Assembly (NCBI GenBank): GCA_963920665.1
Contig: OY987271.1
Span: 9,241,350 to 9,305,349 of the forward strand
Direction: 5' to 3'
Source: Straminergon stramineum
Taxonomy: Eukaryota > Streptophyta > Bryopsida > Hypnales > Calliergonaceae
Length of the DNA stretch: 64,000 nucleotides
The notes under the pieces were generated by a model that was not told the origin of the DNA, made no database searches, and saw only the letters and a program-made list of their open reading frames with translations. The stretch's first letter is position 1; each line of letters begins with the position of its first letter. Of this stretch, positions 59,490 through 64,000 are shown in pieces. The position numbers and the translations under genes are program-made.

Positions 59490-60400
59490 TGATTAGGATT
59501 TTTTCTTATAAATTTTTGGCTGATTTTGAGGTGTCTTTGATTGTTTTTGACTTAATTGTTTGTATATTTTGTGTCTTAATTGTGTGTTTTAATGGGTTGG
59601 TTGAATTCTATTTGGTGTGTTTTTGAATGGTGGATGAATTTTGAATGGATGTTTGTACTGAATTGGATGGGTGAATTCCTAATTGGAACAGTCCGGCTTT
59701 CTAGTTAGATTCCAAATTTTCTGGTCTGTAATCCAAATGGGTGATAGTTTTGTCCAAGTCAGATTGTATGTGGGATGGGTGTCAAGTCCAGTTGGTTGAT
59801 TGTTTAGAAGTTAATTCCAATTTGGAATTGTTTATGTGTGTGGCAGTTGCATGTGCTGTTCCAATTTGGTAGTTAACTAGTGGTTGAGTTGTCTCTTCCA
59901 AATTAGTAACCGCCAAGTTTGGAATTCCTATTTGGTCTGATTTTTATTTCATTTGTCTTTACCGTCTGTTGAGTGAGTCCAGTCGTGTCCCAGCTTGGTG
60001 AAGCTGTATATTTCTTTGTTTTGGAAGTGTTTCCAAATTGGATATGTGTGTGTGTGTGTGTGTGTTATATTTGATGAGATGCGTGATGTTGGAATGTTTT
60101 GGGATTGTGTGTTTATGTCCTAGTTGGATGTTTGCAATTGGGAGAAATTTGTAATGAAGTGTGCTGAGAAGAATGAGAAAGTGAATGGAGAATAAAGAGA
60201 AAAATATTGATTGTAACGGTGATTTTATCACCAATTCAGAAATAAAAATAATAGAGTATTTAAGCTGAATTGGTGTATTTGATGGAATGTGACTTGTACT
60301 AATTTAAGTCAACATCCAAATTGAGTTTGCAATGTCGTTGTAGTTATGTTTTTGGGTATGGAATTCCAAGTTGGGTTATTGAATAAGTCAAGATATTTGA
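59490..60400. repeat. Dispersed repeat family A, copy 2
   Basis: Aligns with 12838-13970, including the CAGTCCGGCT, GTAACCGCC and TATCACCAATTCAG landmarks, and carries about a dozen TCCAANTTGGAA-like words. It lacks the piggyBac MITE present in copy 1. Confidence 0.6.
60045..60065. repeat. (GT)n microsatellite
   Basis: About ten GT units within repeat family A copy 2. Confidence 0.9.
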
Positions 60401-62672
60401 TTTTAGATATAGAACCTATTAGCATAGTAATATCCTACTTGACCATCTCCCTTGGAACAAACTTAATATACTAATAGGATAGTTTCCAATTCGGTCATTA
60501 TCCTTCTTCAACAAAGATTATATAAGAACCTATCTTCAAATCAATAACATAGAATATTGTCCTAATTTTATTGAATAATAATTTAAGAATATAAAAGTCA
60601 AGATTGTAAGTCCCCCTCACTGTAAGATTATTTAAAATAAACTTTGTTCAAGAAGCAAAAGAACCAAATCCAATTTGAGCTTCACTTTGTAATAATTATA
60701 GTAAAAGATTCTAATGGAAAAGGTTACTTTTAGTTCTCAAAAAAGTAAGAGTAATTTATTGTTGAAGGTTTAGGGTACATTAGGTGTTCCTAAAGTACCT
60801 ATTTTTCTAAAATTACCAATGTGCAAGTATGTGAAGTGGTTGATCAAGTCAAAATTGCATTTACCAGATTTGTAAACTAAATTTGCCAAAATGAGGTCAT
60901 AAATTTTAAGAACAAATAAATTATAGAATTCAATATGTGATATGAACCTCATTTCAATTCCATTTCCAACAAATTTCTCTATGAAATTGATAATATTTTG
61001 CATGTTTTTGAATTTAGAAGAAATTTTGAAATTTTCCTTTCCAAATTTTAAAAAAAAATAATTGTTTTAGGGTTCATGAATTTAATTGTATTGATGGGAT
61101 CTACAATTTGTCTACAATTTTTATGTGCATATGATTTCCAAAATATGCTTCCAAATAGCACATTATAATGAATTTTCTTGAATTGTCAATTTTGGAGTTG
61201 AATCCCAATGCTTACAAGTTAACTATTCCCAAAACTAAAGCTTCAATTTGGAAAAAGAGAAATAAACGCCTAATTCATCATCACATCTCACTAAGCAAGT
61301 GTTGGACTCTTAGGAAACATGCATTCAACCCGAAAAACATCAGTTGGGCTTTAGGGTTATGAAAATATGCTCTTTAACATGATTGGTGTATTTAATTTAT
61401 CCTAAAATTCATATGACAAGTTGAAAAAAAAGATTGAACTAGAATTCCATCATGAAATTTTTGTAAGCAAATGTAGAATTTGAGAGATTGAAACAAATAT
61501 GTAATTTGCCTAAATATATTGAATTAGTGGACTTCTTCAAATAAATTAATTACTTGCTAAATGATTTTCTTCATCACTGAAATGAACTCTCGGGGAAATT
61601 GCTTTTTTGGTTGGACATATCTCTATAGGATTGTTCAAGCACTTTAGTTTGAGGAACTATACTTGTAGAACTTAAGGATTTGAAAAGTTTTTCCATTGCT
61701 CAAATAATGTGAATGTTAGGGTTTATGATAAGTGAATTCAAGGGTTGGATTAAATGAAAATGAGAATATATTATTTTAGGTCTTTTTTATAGTTTTTCAA
61801 TTTTTTTTCTTCATATTCTAGTATGTATTTGGTAAATTTTTGTTTCTTTCTTTATCTTTGGTTAGAATCACCTTTCGGCCTAAAGAGCTATCCATTTGCA
61901 ATTTCATTTTTAGTGATTATTTATCATGATTTCTTCATTTGTACAGGGGGTTCTTTTTTTATTCCCTTTTTTTTTCCTTGAGATCACTTTGATTTTCACG
62001 TTATGTCCTTACTTTTTCTAGCCTGAAGCCTTTTATGAAGTTGAGAACCCTTTAAAGTTTTATTTTATTTTTTAAACTTCTTTCTTTTTGACAAAGAATC
62101 TTTGTTTGTCTCTTTATGGTGGCATTGATGAAGTTCTCATTAGTTTTGTAATGCAACTACATTTAGCGCTTCACCATAAATAAAAGTGTTTCATGTATCC
62201 CCAAGTCGGCACTAAGTTTTTAATTTGTCACAGCATGCAATGTCAATTATGGCATCATTATAACAAGCAATGATTTGAATACTACTAGAATTTCAAATGC
62301 ATATTACATTGCCATTAGGGAATGACATATGCAAATCACTTGACAAATACATATCATTAAATCCTAAACCCTACAAGTATACTATAAGTGAATGCTACAA
62401 ATTGAGTTTACATTTAAATGAATAAGAATTATGTAAGTACAAATAAACACATAATTGTAGTACAATTGAAAGATGGAATTCATATCGCATATTCCATATT
62501 GAATCTATGAAGCAGTATTCATACTCAGAGTAAGAGATGAATTACTGTAGCATACAATAATTGTAAATGGATTTTCATATTTCACGTTTGCATGAAACCA
62601 CTCACAAATGATGGTAAATGAATTATGGAAAGCATTGTAGTAAAAAATGTCCCTAAAATGCTAAGCTTTTCA
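60401..62672. other. AT-rich intergenic DNA, no gene seen
   Basis: No recognisable coding region, RNA gene or repeat boundary; only short frames such as 61168-61362 occur. Confidence 0.45.
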
Positions 62673-63246
62673 CCCTTAAAGTCCCAAGGCCATTTTTCTT
62701 TACAAAACACTCAAAACTACTATTTCTATTGCCTTCATGTAAGGAATCAGAAAAAACATTTTTTTTACAATCTAATCGTAGCATCTTCTACCAAACATTT
62801 CTTGGATCATGTATTGGAAATTTCATGATATCTGACCATACGCATTGAAAGATATTAGCATTCATAGTGAAAGAATTTTTTGTTTTGAATAAGACGGTCC
62901 AATTGCTTGCTAAATAAGAAACTCTATATCTTTCATATCAGTAATCCAAATGGGATGAATCAAAGCTTCCTATTTAGTCAAAAATATAATCTACAAGAAT
63001 AAAATAAAATAAAAAATATTTCAATTTTTTACAAATTTTGTTTCCTACCTGCTCTCCCCATTTTTAGATTATTGTGGCATATCTTTTGCTCCCGACCACT
63101 GATTGAAATACAAATTATATACCCCCAAAGCTAATAAGTTTATATATCTTACGAGAAAGTTTCAGAAAAAATCACTAACAATTGAGCTCATAGGAACCTA
63201 CTTGAAATCCATGTTGTCCCTTGTAAATACATTGGGACTTTAGGGG
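62673..63246. mobile_element. piggyBac-type MITE (about 574 bp), degraded left site
   Basis: The left end is CCCTTAAAGTCCCAAGG after TTCA (62669-62672), a one-base-changed TTAA. The right end is ATTGGGACTTTAGGGG|TTAA (63247-63250). The inner inverted repeat (AAAGTCCCAA / TTGGGACTTT) is specific to this copy. No transposase is present. Confidence 0.6.
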
Positions 63247-63356
63247 TTAAAGAGTACTTCCGTACAATCAAGCGATGAACTTCACATAAATTGCATCTCC
63301 TAAGAAACTTAGTAGATACCAAATTTTTTCCCTACAAATCTGGAATTGTTTACAAT

Positions 63357-63387
63357 CCTAAACCCTAAACCCTAACCCTAACCCTTA
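63357..63387. repeat. Short interstitial telomere-like tract (CCCTAAA/CCCTAA)
   Basis: Four to five units of CCCTAAA and CCCTAA. It is the plant-type telomere sequence but far too short to be a chromosome end; similar shorter words occur at 56942 and 58312. Confidence 0.8.
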
Positions 63388-63574
63388 AGGCATGAACCCT
63401 ACATTGCACATAATTAGGATCCCAAACTGTCGAAGGAAGGATTTTTTAAGAAACCTGGACATTGGACAAAGTATAAGCAAAGAAGCAATTATTAGGAATC
63501 CCCTAGTAATGAGAGTCACATGAACAAAAATTAAGACAATGACATGAATAGTAGATAGACTATAAACAAACGAA

Positions 63575-63790
63575 TTTTTTTGGTTGGTATTAGTAAAGCC
63601 TTTTTTTGGTTGGTATTAGCAAAGACTTTTTTTCGTTGATATTAGCAAAGATTGTTTTTGGTTGATATTAGCAAAGAGTGTTTTGGGTTGGTATTAGCGA
63701 AGACTTTTTTTAGTTGGTATTAGTAAAGCCTTTTTGTCTAGTATTAGTAAAGCCTTTTTTGGCTAGTATTAGTGAAACCCTTTTGGGGTT
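63575..63790. repeat. 26-bp tandem array (TTTTTTGGTTGGTATTAGTAAAGC-like)
   Basis: Eight to nine imperfect head-to-tail units, each with GGTATTAG(T/C)(A/G)AAG. Minus-strand frames across it (repeated KGFTNT peptides) are products of the repeat. Sequence to the right (63800-64000) becomes GC-richer, which may mark the approach of a gene beyond the window. Confidence 0.85.
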
Positions 63791-64000
63791 GCTTTTGTTC
63801 TTTAGCCGCATCTTTATGCTGCAAAGTTGATAGAAAGTGGCACATAAAGAGGCATTTAAGTGCTGCCACAGAAAGTGGACCATGAATATTGTTAGATGCC
63901 ATGTATTTCCGAAGAATTTGAATTCCCACGCCAATTCTTCCCCGCCCCTCGATTGGCGGAAGCTCGAGCTCTCTCCCTTGCAACTTTCAAGTCGCAACTG

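Noticed and set aside
63357..63387. Chromosome end
   Set aside because: Only four to five telomere-like units, followed by ordinary sequence and a different tandem repeat.

Overview
This is nuclear DNA from a land plant. The evidence is an intact, intron-rich gene for chloroplast enoyl-ACP reductase with a transit peptide, GT-AG introns, AT-rich non-coding DNA full of plant-type transposons (CACTA, PIF/Harbinger, Ty3-type gag), and a short CCCTAAA tract. The lineage cannot be fixed from sequence alone. A piggyBac transposase and a bacterial-type ParB/DNA-methyltransferase-like gene would be unusual in a flowering plant, so I lean towards a seed-free plant (moss, liverwort, lycophyte or fern). 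No rRNA, tRNA or CRISPR was found.

Layout. 1-4144: right-hand part of a piggyBac element; the transposase lies on the minus strand, runs off the left edge and is interrupted by TAG. The element ends in a TTAA site about 475 bp upstream of the next gene. 4623-8345: the fatty-acid synthesis gene for enoyl-ACP reductase (12 exons, 398 codons), the only clearly intact gene. 8.8-48.6 kb: an AT-rich repeat landscape with a piggyBac-type MITE nested in a larger repeat, a PIF/Harbinger MITE, a CACTA element with a perfect 3-bp target duplication, a second long-inverted-repeat family, foldback elements, a decayed Ty3-type gag, and several dispersed repeat families present two or three times each.

48.6-55.9 kb: a cluster of minus-strand genes, all damaged, and the most interesting part of the window. 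It holds a gene with a ParB-like GQxS segment followed by a beta-class N4/N6 DNA-methyltransferase-like region and a long charged/coiled-coil tail, an FCP1/HAD-like gene split by a GC-rich 27-bp minisatellite and an assembly gap, and a Ser/Pro-rich exon. The reading frames stay coherent across many in-frame stops, 14 of 15 of which (including two in the piggyBac element) are TAG or TGA, as expected if C-to-T changes hit CAG (Gln) and CGA (Arg) codons. Across the same region, from 49.1 to 56.9 kb, a 19-bp palindrome TATC-CTCGA-N-TCGAG-GATA recurs at least ten times, mainly in introns and the 5' flank, with both arms changing together. 57-64 kb: a 24-bp minisatellite, three more piggyBac-type non-autonomous elements, a second copy of the repeat seen at 12.8 kb, and a 26-bp tandem array at the right edge.

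Apart from the reductase there is no evidence that the genes form a working pathway. The methyltransferase-like and FCP1-like genes appear to be relics of one family or composite element, and intact relatives elsewhere in the genome would be the place to learn their function.
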